A model generated the notes under the pieces. That model worked only from the letters and a program-made list of their open reading frames with translations. It had not been told where the DNA came from and did not search any database. Positions 46,546-54,234 of a DNA stretch of 64,000 nucleotides are shown piece after piece (position 1 is the stretch's first letter; each line of letters starts with the position of its first letter). Source of the DNA: Vibrio xiamenensis (GTDB lineage Bacteria; Pseudomonadota; Gammaproteobacteria; Enterobacterales; Vibrionaceae). Made by a program: the position numbers and the translations under genes. Where the stretch lies: positions 1-64,000 of the forward strand of contig NZ_FNDD01000003.1 in NCBI RefSeq assembly GCF_900100015.1, given 5' to 3'.

Positions 46546-47119
46546 TTTTATTCTCCGCAGGGGTAAGAGGTAAGTTATTGTGATACGAAGTAACCAACCT
46601 AAAGCAGATAGAGAGAGGGGGGAGAAATAGATACAGCAGCATGTTAGCTCAATATCATAGTTGGCTACTTCGAGCTCAAACTATATATCAAACTAATAAT
46701 CCTTAAAATATAACTAATATTATTAGTGATCGAGATCTTAATGGAAATTTAAATTATGTGCCGAGCAGTAAAGAATCATGAAATATTGATAAATTACAGT
46801 ATTTCATTAATAACAAAATAATCAAAAATATCTCATGCTAATTTTATTATTTTATTTTTAAAAAATAATACTTAGGATAATTAGCACTGAGTTTGTTTAA
46901 TCTTTCCTATCGACATCCCGTCATGCCATGGTTAATGGCACACCTATAAGCTCATGATTTATATAGTAAGTATACATTTCTTAGGGCCATACAGTCACAT
47001 TCCCCACTGATTTCAACCGCTTTCTCAAGGTGTAATCAGACAATTCTCACTCCCCATATTGCTCATCAACCAGCGTGCTTTGATAAAATTCCTTTATCAT
47101 AAAAACACCAAGGTAACCC
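46546..47119. promoter_or_regulatory. Very AT-rich divergent intergenic region
   Basis: A 574-bp gap between the GH43 gene (minus) and the gene at 47120 (plus). It has no coding frame. The only clear structure is the ACTAATA repeat/palindrome at 46692-46727. Confidence 0.6.
46692..46727. promoter_or_regulatory. Candidate operator: ACTAATA repeat plus 15-bp palindrome
   Basis: ACTAATATTATTAGT at 46713-46727 is a perfect palindrome. Its half-site ACTAATA recurs at 46692-46698, 21 bp earlier, two DNA turns. It lies about 150 bp upstream of the GH43 start. Confidence 0.45.
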
Positions 47120-48439
47120 ATGAAAAAAGTTGCTATCACTGCATTAATTAGCCTTTTTTTCGGATTTTTAATTCATTGCGCTTATATCATTTTAAATAGT
47201 AACGATCTGACTAATAAAGAATTAAAAGACTTTAATTCTTTTATTTCTGTATTTGAACTTTCAAACCAAAAACTATTTTTAACCACGCAACAATTAGAGA
47301 CCAGTCTGATCCAAAAGCCGGTCATGCTTGAACAAACATCGACAGCGCTGACGCCGCTATTAAACGAGCAAAAAATTACCGCTCAAGATGCAACTATGCT
47401 CAATAGCTTGTTTGCCCTTAGCCAATATTCGGCGCAGTTTTTTACTCATCGCCTTTATGGCGAAATGAGTTTGCATTCATCGTTGTCTAATACGCTGTTT
47501 TCACATTTCGGATTCTCACTTGGCAAACCCAATTTTGAATATCGCCGCTGCGATACGACCGTTTTATGCAGTGAAATACCAAAAGCGTTAGGACAAGCTT
47601 CGCACTTGTACCACAGTTTGATCATGCGCCAACATCAGCCGTCGCTGATCACCGTCGCAGCTATTGAGCATCAGCAACAAAAAGTGGCGCAGCTAATGTT
47701 GGAGATCCCACTGCAAGCATTTTTTACCCAGCCTATCGTTGCAGTGCCATCACGCAGTTCAAATAAGGTTGGCGTCAATATTTTCCTAACTTCACACCAA
47801 AGCCTGAATTACGTGAAAGAAGTCGCGATTAATGAGCGTTTTACTCTGCGCGCGCATATTTCCTATCTCGATATTTGGCGACAAAACGGCTATCTCGCTT
47901 TGCTGTATGCCTGCGCAATTTTCATCGCGTTAAGTGCAATCAACTTGGCAAAATCACAAGCCAAAGCCACCCGTGTAGAAATCCTTGAGCAAGATTGGTT
48001 TGAAGATGAATCGCAGCAGATCTACAACTCGCAGTTTCTTAAATCGGCCATGCTCACTCGCATCATTAACAATGATGTTGAAGATTCGGCGATTTTAGTG
48101 CGTTATGGCCATGAGCAAATTACCGCTAAATATGGTCAAGCGATAGCCCAGGATGCCTATAACCATTTGATAACCCAAATCAAAGCGTTTATTCGTAACA
48201 GTGACTATTTGATTGATCTGAAAAACGGCGAGCTTTTGATTTACTTGCCAAAATGCTCTACCGATAATGCCGATAAAGTGCTGAAGAAAATTTTCTATAA
48301 CTTACGTGAGGAGCGCTATAGCAGCGAAGAGTTGCAACTCAAAGCGTTTTACTTCGCGCTGAGCTGCAAAGCAGGAGACAAAATTCAGCATATTCTCGAA
48401 CTGGCGCGACGTGAAATTGCCAAACAAGCCCAGCAATAA
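47120..48439 (+). CDS. Membrane sensor protein with degenerate GGDEF domain
   Basis: A 439-residue protein. First membrane helix at 4-25, periplasmic domain to about 250, second helix at 256-275 (YLALLYACAIFIALSAINLA), and a cytoplasmic domain at 300-435 laid out like GGDEF: SAILVRYGHEQITAKYGQAIAQDAYNHL, then SDYLIDLKNGELLIYLPK. The signature GGDEF is replaced by KNGEL at 368-372, so cyclase activity is not expected. Such domains can bind GTP or act as receptors and scaffolds. It is monocistronic with a terminator at 48446. Confidence 0.75.
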   Translation: MKKVAITALISLFFGFLIHCAYIILNSNDLTNKELKDFNSFISVFELSNQKLFLTTQQLETSLIQKPVMLEQTSTALTPLLNEQKITAQDATMLNSLFALSQYSAQFFTHRLYGEMSLHSSLSNTLFSHFGFSLGKPNFEYRRCDTTVLCSEIPKALGQASHLYHSLIMRQHQPSLITVAAIEHQQQKVAQLMLEIPLQAFFTQPIVAVPSRSSNKVGVNIFLTSHQSLNYVKEVAINERFTLRAHISYLDIWRQNGYLALLYACAIFIALSAINLAKSQAKATRVEILEQDWFEDESQQIYNSQFLKSAMLTRIINNDVEDSAILVRYGHEQITAKYGQAIAQDAYNHLITQIKAFIRNSDYLIDLKNGELLIYLPKCSTDNADKVLKKIFYNLREERYSSEELQLKAFYFALSCKAGDKIQHILELARREIAKQAQQ

Positions 48440-48445
48440 TGAATA

Positions 48446-48482
48446 TCGCTCCAGAGGCATACCGCGTCTGGGGCGAATTTTT
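48446..48482 (+). terminator. Rho-independent terminator
   Basis: TCGCTCCAGA (48446-48455) pairs with TCTGGGGCGA (48467-48476), one T-G wobble, followed by ATTTTT. It closes the gene at 47120. Confidence 0.8.
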
Positions 48483-48487
48483 AACCG

Positions 48488-49096
48488 TTAAGCCACAGCA
48501 TAACTGGCGCTAAAGCTGTGCGCTGCGAAATCCACCGCTTGACGAAACTGGGCTTCGCTCGCAGGCTGAGCATGCGCCATCATCATCGGCCAAAATACAC
48601 TGGCCTTGATGCTACCAACATATTGGTCAATCGCCATCGCAACATCGTCGATACGCAGTTTCCCTGCTGCAATGCCTTGCTCTGCCCACTGATACAAGCC
48701 GTACGAATCTTCAATGGCATTAAACTGTGCGCCAAGCTTTTGCGACATCTGTTGATTGCGTAGACACTCGCCAATCACTAAACGCGCCGTGCGTTGAAAT
48801 TCTTCACTGGTGAGATAGCTCATTTGCAGCGCGGTAATTTCAACAAGCTGCTGCTTGACTGACACACAAGGTTCAAATTGGGGGCGGTGATTGTCATCAA
48901 AGCGACAAATTAACTTCCCTACAATAACCTCAAACAACACATCTTTATTGGCAAAATATTTGTATAGAGTGCGTTTGGAGACACCCGCATGTTTGGCAAT
49001 CCCTTCCATGCTGGCTTGTTCAAAGCCCTTAAGAGAAAAAACGTCAATGGCAGATAGAATGATATCTTCTTGTTTTATTTCACTTCTTTTCGTCAT
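48488..49096 (-). CDS. TetR/AcrR-family repressor
   Basis: A 202-residue regulator. Residues 7-55 form the helix-turn-helix (IKQEDIILSAIDVFSLKGFEQASMEGIAKHAGVSKRTLYKYFANKDVLFE), and the rest is a ligand-binding domain of the AefR/TetR_C type (CRFDDNHRPQFEP). The start at 49096 is set by family alignment; the frame is open upstream to 49426, but that part covers the divergent promoter and the start of the next gene. It very likely represses itself and the metallo-hydrolase at 49208 through the two operators between them. Confidence 0.9.
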   Translation of the reverse strand: MTKRSEIKQEDIILSAIDVFSLKGFEQASMEGIAKHAGVSKRTLYKYFANKDVLFEVIVGKLICRFDDNHRPQFEPCVSVKQQLVEITALQMSYLTSEEFQRTARLVIGECLRNQQMSQKLGAQFNAIEDSYGLYQWAEQGIAAGKLRIDDVAMAIDQYVGSIKASVFWPMMMAHAQPASEAQFRQAVDFAAHSFSASYAVA

Positions 49097-49119
49097 CTCA
49101 GCACTTATTAAACATAAAG

Positions 49120-49137
49120 GTAAACGATGCTGTTTAC
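49120..49137. promoter_or_regulatory. TetR operator 1
   Basis: GTAAAC-GATGCT-GTTTAC, 24 bp upstream of the TetR start codon. The half-sites are perfect inverted repeats. Confidence 0.7.
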
Positions 49138-49159
49138 TTTTTCTGGGTAAGTGCATAAA

Positions 49160-49177
49160 GTATACACCAACGTTTAC
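49160..49177. promoter_or_regulatory. TetR operator 2
   Basis: GTATAC-ACCAAC-GTTTAC, 31 bp before the metallo-hydrolase start. Same half-site and 6-bp spacer as operator 1, centre to centre 40 bp, so both lie on nearly the same face of the helix. Confidence 0.65.
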
Positions 49178-49207
49178 TTGTAGCGACAACGCAAAAAGGT
49201 CAAATAG

Positions 49208-50410
49208 ATGAGTAAATTCACACAATCCAGTTTGCAGCCCAAGCCTCAAGGCCGTGTTGAACATCACGATCAAAGCGAATCTTTTAGTAGTGAACAGCGC
49301 CGCCGGGCTCGAATCGCCGCGTCCGCTCAATTTAACGGCAACAAGGTCATTTCGCGGATGCCAAGCGTACCCAGCGATATCAGTATGATGAACGTGCTGC
49401 GCCAGTTTATGTTTGGACGCAAACACTTAAAGCCACAAGTTGAGCTACCCTACCAGCAAGTTGATTGCCAAAAACTGGCGTCTATAAGTGATGAACTGCG
49501 TGTCACTTGGCTCGGTCATTCGAGCTTATTTGTTGAATTGGACGGTAAACGTATTCTCATCGACCCGGTGTTTGACTATGCAGCGCCGCGCTTAGCCAAG
49601 CGCTGTTTCAAACGTAATGTTCCTGCGCCAATTCAGCGCAGCCAACTGCCGCTACCTGATGTGATTGTGATCTCCCACGATCACTATGACCATCTTGAAG
49701 AAAGTACCATTCGCTATTTTGCCCAGCATAAGGTGCGTTTTTTGGTGCCGCTGGCGGTCGGTCGCCACCTTGAGAAATGGGGCGTGGCGGAACAAAACAT
49801 TCAAGAGCTTGACTGGTGGGAGTCGTACACTCTCGGTGGCATTCACTTTACCGCCACACCCGCCAATCACAACTCAGGGCGTAGCGGCTTTGACTCCAAC
49901 CAAACGCTATGGTGCTCGTGGGCGATTCGCGGTCAAAATGGCGCGCTGTTTTACAGCGGTGATTCCGCCTATGACAGCCATTTCGCCCAGATCGGCGCAC
50001 AACTAGGACCATTTGATATCGCGTTTATCGAAGTTGCCGCCAACGTCAAAAGCCAAGCGGGTTATCCAGTGGAAAATTGGGGGCACATGCAGGCCAAACA
50101 TACACTGCAAGCGTTTAAAGACGTTAACGCGCGGGCGCTGTTTCCAGTACACTGGTCGACCTTTGAACTGTTTACCCACAAGTGGGATGAACCGATTGAA
50201 GATTTGATTGCTGGCGCCAAACAAGCCGAAGTGGCGTTGGTGGTACCAATGATTGGTGAGACGTTTGAACCACGGCGCAGCCCAGTGTTTCGCACTTGGT
50301 GGCGACAACTTGGCAATGCCAAGTCACCTGTCAATACATTACGCGGCCAAACGTCACGTAACCAAGCGCGCATTACGCGCCCAGATTCGCCTGCCGAGCA
50401 ATCGATTTAA
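49208..50410 (+). CDS. Metallo-beta-lactamase-fold hydrolase (NAPE-PLD-like)
   Basis: A 400-residue hydrolase. The metal motif is HDHYDHLEES with His157, His159, Asp161 and His162. Further ligands are in TPANHNSGR, FYSGDSAYD and the C-terminal FPVHWSTFELF. WLGHSSLFVELDGKRILIDPVF is typical of the NAPE-PLD/UlaG branch of phosphodiesterases and lactonases. There is no signal peptide; a long basic N-terminal segment (residues 1-75) precedes the domain. Its repressor is divergently encoded. The natural substrate, possibly a phospholipid-like diester, is inferred only from family. Confidence 0.88.
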   Translation: MSKFTQSSLQPKPQGRVEHHDQSESFSSEQRRRARIAASAQFNGNKVISRMPSVPSDISMMNVLRQFMFGRKHLKPQVELPYQQVDCQKLASISDELRVTWLGHSSLFVELDGKRILIDPVFDYAAPRLAKRCFKRNVPAPIQRSQLPLPDVIVISHDHYDHLEESTIRYFAQHKVRFLVPLAVGRHLEKWGVAEQNIQELDWWESYTLGGIHFTATPANHNSGRSGFDSNQTLWCSWAIRGQNGALFYSGDSAYDSHFAQIGAQLGPFDIAFIEVAANVKSQAGYPVENWGHMQAKHTLQAFKDVNARALFPVHWSTFELFTHKWDEPIEDLIAGAKQAEVALVVPMIGETFEPRRSPVFRTWWRQLGNAKSPVNTLRGQTSRNQARITRPDSPAEQSI

Positions 50411-50445
50411 GCAAGCACGATAACCGAGTAAGCCTTTGGCAGCAA

Positions 50446-50472
50446 AAGACCAAGCTAAGGCTTGGTCTTTTT
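50446..50472 (+). terminator. Bidirectional terminator
   Basis: AAGACCAAGC, loop TAAG, GCTTGGTCTT and T run; it serves the metallo-hydrolase (plus) and the convergent deaminase (minus). Confidence 0.9.
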
Positions 50473-50500
50473 TATGGGTAAATATATGAATGGCTTGCGA

Positions 50501-51868
50501 TTACGACTTTGCAGCGGCTGAAAGCGTCGCCAAGCGTTTTGCCGCTGCGCTGTGACGCGCGAGTAACTGCTGCAGATCAACGCCGATCACTTCACCATCA
50601 TGCACACGCCATTTTCCGGCCACCATCACTCGGTCGGCTTGCTGCGCGCCGCACAGCAGCAGCGCGGCCAAAGGATCATGGCTGCCGGAGAAACGAATAT
50701 CATCGAGCTTAAACATCGCGACATCCGCTTGATAACCCGGCGATAATTCACCGATGTCATGACGTCCCATCGCCAGTGCCGAACCTTTGGTCGCCCAGCG
50801 CAGCGCATCAAAATGGCTGACTTTGGCCGAACCATATTGCAAACGTTGCAGATACATCGCCATGCGCACTTCTGCAATCATATTCGAGCCATCGTTTGAC
50901 GCCGAACCATCGACGCCAAGGCCGACTTTCACCCCTGCCGCTTCCAGCTCAAGGTTTTTACACATACCCGATGCCAGCATCATATTTGAGGTTGGGCAGT
51001 GACTCACCCCAACGCCCGCTTTCCCCAAACGCTGAATCTCTTCACTATTGAAATGAATGCCATGAGCCAGCCAAGTGCGGTGATTAAGCCAGCCCACATC
51101 TTCCAAATAATCGACAGGTCGCAGGCCAAACTGCTTAAGGCAGAAATTTTCTTCATCAATGGTTTCGCACAAATGGGTGTGTACCATGACATTTTCTTGG
51201 CGTGCAATGTGGGCCGTTTCTTTCATTAAATCGGTGGTCACCGAAAACGGAGAGCACGGCGCCAGCGCAATTTGAATCATCGCGCCATCCCCCGCTTGGT
51301 GATAGTCGCGCAGTAAACGCTTACTGTCATCAACGATGGTTTGCTCGGTTTGAATGGTGTGGCGCGGAGGTAAACCGCCCTCATCTTCGCCTAGGCTCAT
51401 CGAACCGCGGGTAAAGATCGCGCGCACGCCCAGCGCGTTCGCAGCATCGACTTGCAAATCAATCGCATGCTCAAGCCCAGTCGGCAACAAATAGTGATGG
51501 TCCGATGCCGTGGTACACCCAGAGCGCATCAGCTCCACCAGCGCCAGTTCAGTGGCAACGCTCATCATCTCTTGATCAAGATTGGCCCAAACCGGATACA
51601 AGCTTTTAAGCCAATGGAACAGCTCTTTATTTAGCGCATCAGGATAAGCGCGCGTCAATGTCTGGTAGAAATGGTGGTGGGCGTTAATCAGCCCAGGCGT
51701 GACCACATGTTGGTTAGCATCAACCACCGAATCGATGGCGCTGCTTGGCGTGGCATTAAGCGCCACAAGCTCAACAATGGTATTTTCGCGAACCACGATC
51801 CCGCCGCGAGCATCCTGCTCATTGCCAGTGTAAATCGCGAGTGGATTCTTAATCCAGATGGTTTCCAT
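50501..51868 (-). CDS. 8-Oxoguanine deaminase (amidohydrolase family)
   Basis: A 455-residue zinc amidohydrolase. LINAHHHFYQTLTRAYPDALNKEL carries the first metal His pair (the second and third His are HxH). Further ligands are HTHLCET, HGIHF and the catalytic Asp in GLGVDGSASNDGSN. The start of the barrel matches the Pseudomonas aeruginosa 8-oxoguanine deaminase group I recall (PA0142-like), which converts 8-oxoguanine to urate. Related chlorohydrolases and guanine deaminases share the fold, so substrate is likely but not certain. It could help recycle oxidised guanine. Confidence 0.85.
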   Translation of the reverse strand: METIWIKNPLAIYTGNEQDARGGIVVRENTIVELVALNATPSSAIDSVVDANQHVVTPGLINAHHHFYQTLTRAYPDALNKELFHWLKSLYPVWANLDQEMMSVATELALVELMRSGCTTASDHHYLLPTGLEHAIDLQVDAANALGVRAIFTRGSMSLGEDEGGLPPRHTIQTEQTIVDDSKRLLRDYHQAGDGAMIQIALAPCSPFSVTTDLMKETAHIARQENVMVHTHLCETIDEENFCLKQFGLRPVDYLEDVGWLNHRTWLAHGIHFNSEEIQRLGKAGVGVSHCPTSNMMLASGMCKNLELEAAGVKVGLGVDGSASNDGSNMIAEVRMAMYLQRLQYGSAKVSHFDALRWATKGSALAMGRHDIGELSPGYQADVAMFKLDDIRFSGSHDPLAALLLCGAQQADRVMVAGKWRVHDGEVIGVDLQQLLARHSAAAKRLATLSAAAKS

Positions 51869-52083
51869 TCATTCATAATCCTTAGCCGTTTCAACCATTT
51901 CAGGGGAAGCGGACTTATTGTCAAATTCGCCACTTGGCGATGTTTGCACGGTTATAGTGATCGATATGCCGACAAGTCGGCGTAAATAAAGCTCGAAAGC
52001 CTTAGCTACCTTAGCATAAGCCAATCACACCCGAATACCATCCGCTGGTCAGTTAAACGATGAAAACCGTCAGTCTTTTATCT

Positions 52084-52290
52084 TTAGTGCAGCGTTTTCG
52101 CCGCGGCCGCCCTTTGACAACGCAGTAGATAGACAATCAAATTACTTGGCAGACGGTGCAAGTCTTCAACCAAAAAATATTGGCCAGACGCTTGTTTGGG
52201 AAACACATCGACTAACGGCCAGCGATGGTCAGGAGCGTCGCCGCGGTGAACCTCGGAAACAGTAAAATGCAGTGCGGGAAGTCGAGTCAT
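52084..52290 (-). CDS. Small hypothetical protein with perfect ribosome binding site
   Basis: A 68-residue protein beginning MTRLPALHFTVSEVHRGDAP, preceded by AGGAGG 7 bp before the ATG, the strongest Shine-Dalgarno seen in the window. It is basic (several Arg/His) with a central DVFPKQASGQYFLVEDL and a C-terminal LLRCQRAAAAKTLH. No family is recognised. The frame extends to 52323, but the binding site decides the start at 52290. Confidence 0.7.
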   Translation of the reverse strand: MTRLPALHFTVSEVHRGDAPDHRWPLVDVFPKQASGQYFLVEDLHRLPSNLIVYLLRCQRAAAAKTLH

Positions 52291-52645
52291 GGTTTTGCCT
52301 CCTATATACCCCATAAAAGACAACGCAAGTGGTATGAGCCAAGCTCACACATACTGTGGTGCTGTTTTATAAATGGGGATCTATTGGTGAAAAAACAACC
52401 AGAACCGAGCTAAAACTCCCCTTCATCACACGACATTATTTAACCGGTTTATTCAAGCTGTCCCCCTAACTCTCAATAAACTAGATTTATCAATAAACAG
52501 TCACTTCACAAGTGCCGCATTAATACTCTAAATGAGAAAGTAAAAGACAACGCACGGTAAGTCGATATCATAGGGATTTCTTCTAAACTAAAGATGGATC
52601 AACCAAGACGTTCAGTCGGTCGTGATGGACAATGAGTAATGTGAA
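52291..52645. promoter_or_regulatory. Divergent intergenic region
   Basis: A 355-bp gap between the small minus-strand gene and the cyclase at 52646. No coding frame or strong repeat is visible. Confidence 0.5.
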
Positions 52646-54196
52646 GTGCGTAGACTAAAAAATCTCTCTTTACAGCAGCTGACCTTGCTGATGTCGGTAC
52701 TGCTGGTCATGCTGTTTCTACTGTTCTACTTTTCGTTCAAAGCTTTTTGGAGCTTTGATCGCGAAGTCAGTGCGGTTGTCAAACGTCAACAAAACGAAGT
52801 TGAACGCGTTAGAGTGCTACTCACATTGGCTGAAAACCAGCTAATAACATCGTTGGAAGATTACGCTGCTTGGGATTCAATGATTAAATACACCGAAGAT
52901 CCCAGTGATGAGTTTGTGATGGATAACATCGGTATAGATGCGACCGAACCAAACTTAGTTGACGGTATCGCCATTTTCGATGACAAGCGGAACTTTATCT
53001 GGGGCGGCTGGTATCGCGGCGACACCGTGCAAGAGAAAAATATTCTTGATGAGCGCTCGCAGCCTAAGGTCAACGCGCTGCTCAATCAGGTCAGTGCCTT
53101 TCCCGAGCAGTACATTCAATCACTAGTAACTTATACGATTTTTGACAACCAACCGTATTTGCTTGCCGCCTCGAAAATATGCAATAGCCACGAGCGAGAT
53201 TGCCGCCACGGTTATTTAGTGTTTTTGCGCCAAATTAAACCGATGTTTACCAATGCCATTGCTCTGGCAACGGGTGTCGATCTTTCGATTCAAGTCCTGC
53301 GGCAAGGCGCCTTGGCAACGCCTCTTTCCAATCACAGCTTATTATTCAAGCAAGATCCGCTCGGAGACGATCGGCTAACCATCGACATCGGTCATTCGGA
53401 GCATCAACCTAAATTCGTCACGCTTTCTGAACTTTCGGCGCTATCGGGTTTTGTCGCCTTGATGATGCTGTTTAATATCGGCGTGGTCTCGATATTGGTG
53501 AGGCCGATAAAAGATGCACAAATTGTATTAGAAACCTTTCAGCGTACCGGTGGAAAACTGCCCAATGCCAAAAGCTTCTACTCTAAAGAGATGCGTTCGT
53601 TTGCCCATCACATCAATAAACTCATCACCCAATTAGAAGTGCGCGGCGCTCAACTTCAATGGCAGTCATATCACGACCCACTAACGGGCATTGCCAACCG
53701 CCGCGGATTATATGACTCCCTTGAACGCTATGTTAATCAACACCATTTTCAGTACATCGCCATTGTGCTGCTGGATATCGACTATTTTAAACCGTTTAAC
53801 GATAACTACGGCCACTTGCATGGCGATAAGGCCCTCAAGCGCTTAGCTCAAGCACTCAATGATATTGAAACCACTCTGGAATGTTTGGTGTGTCGCTTCG
53901 GCGGCGAAGAGTTTTGCTTTGCCTTTGCCAGCGACGCGCCAATTAATATCGAAAAACAGCTGCATATTATTCGTCGCAAAATCGAATCACTGGGCATCAA
54001 ACATGAATTCTCACCCACCAGCAAATTTCTTACCGTCAGCATCGGCGCTGCAACGCGTAAAGTCACCGACTACGCGCAAGTCGAGCCACTGTTTCAGCGC
54101 GCGGACGAAGCGCTGTATGCGGTGAAAAACTCAGGAAAAGACAACTACAAAGTCGACTTTGCTGACACCTATGAGGCGCACGAAAACGCGCAATAA
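52646..54196 (+). CDS. CHASE4-GGDEF diguanylate cyclase
   Basis: A 516-residue c-di-GMP synthase. A first membrane helix at 10-30 is followed by a periplasmic CHASE4 domain (about 40-240: EDYAAWDSMIKYTEDPSDEFVMDNIG is the hallmark), a second helix at 262-285 and a linker. The GGDEF domain starts at DPLTGIANRRG; LLDIDYFKPFND is the metal site and GGEEF is at 419-423. The I-site is absent (TLEC where RxxD would lie). A GTG at 52646 is the only start after an in-frame stop at 52637; the binding site is weak. A terminator follows. Confidence 0.92.
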   Translation: MRRLKNLSLQQLTLLMSVLLVMLFLLFYFSFKAFWSFDREVSAVVKRQQNEVERVRVLLTLAENQLITSLEDYAAWDSMIKYTEDPSDEFVMDNIGIDATEPNLVDGIAIFDDKRNFIWGGWYRGDTVQEKNILDERSQPKVNALLNQVSAFPEQYIQSLVTYTIFDNQPYLLAASKICNSHERDCRHGYLVFLRQIKPMFTNAIALATGVDLSIQVLRQGALATPLSNHSLLFKQDPLGDDRLTIDIGHSEHQPKFVTLSELSALSGFVALMMLFNIGVVSILVRPIKDAQIVLETFQRTGGKLPNAKSFYSKEMRSFAHHINKLITQLEVRGAQLQWQSYHDPLTGIANRRGLYDSLERYVNQHHFQYIAIVLLDIDYFKPFNDNYGHLHGDKALKRLAQALNDIETTLECLVCRFGGEEFCFAFASDAPINIEKQLHIIRRKIESLGIKHEFSPTSKFLTVSIGAATRKVTDYAQVEPLFQRADEALYAVKNSGKDNYKVDFADTYEAHENAQ

Positions 54197-54198
54197 AA

Positions 54199-54219
54199 AG
54201 GGCTGGAAATCCAGCCCTT
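54199..54219. terminator. Bidirectional terminator
   Basis: AAGGGCTGG, loop AAAT, CCAGCCCTT; A run on the left and a shorter T run on the right. It separates the cyclase from the convergent amylase. Confidence 0.85.
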
Positions 54220-54234
54220 ACATTTATCGACAAG

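Noticed and set aside
49097..49426. N-terminal extension of the TetR repressor
   Set aside because: It would read through both operators and the start of the divergent hydrolase gene; the family alignment begins at 49096.
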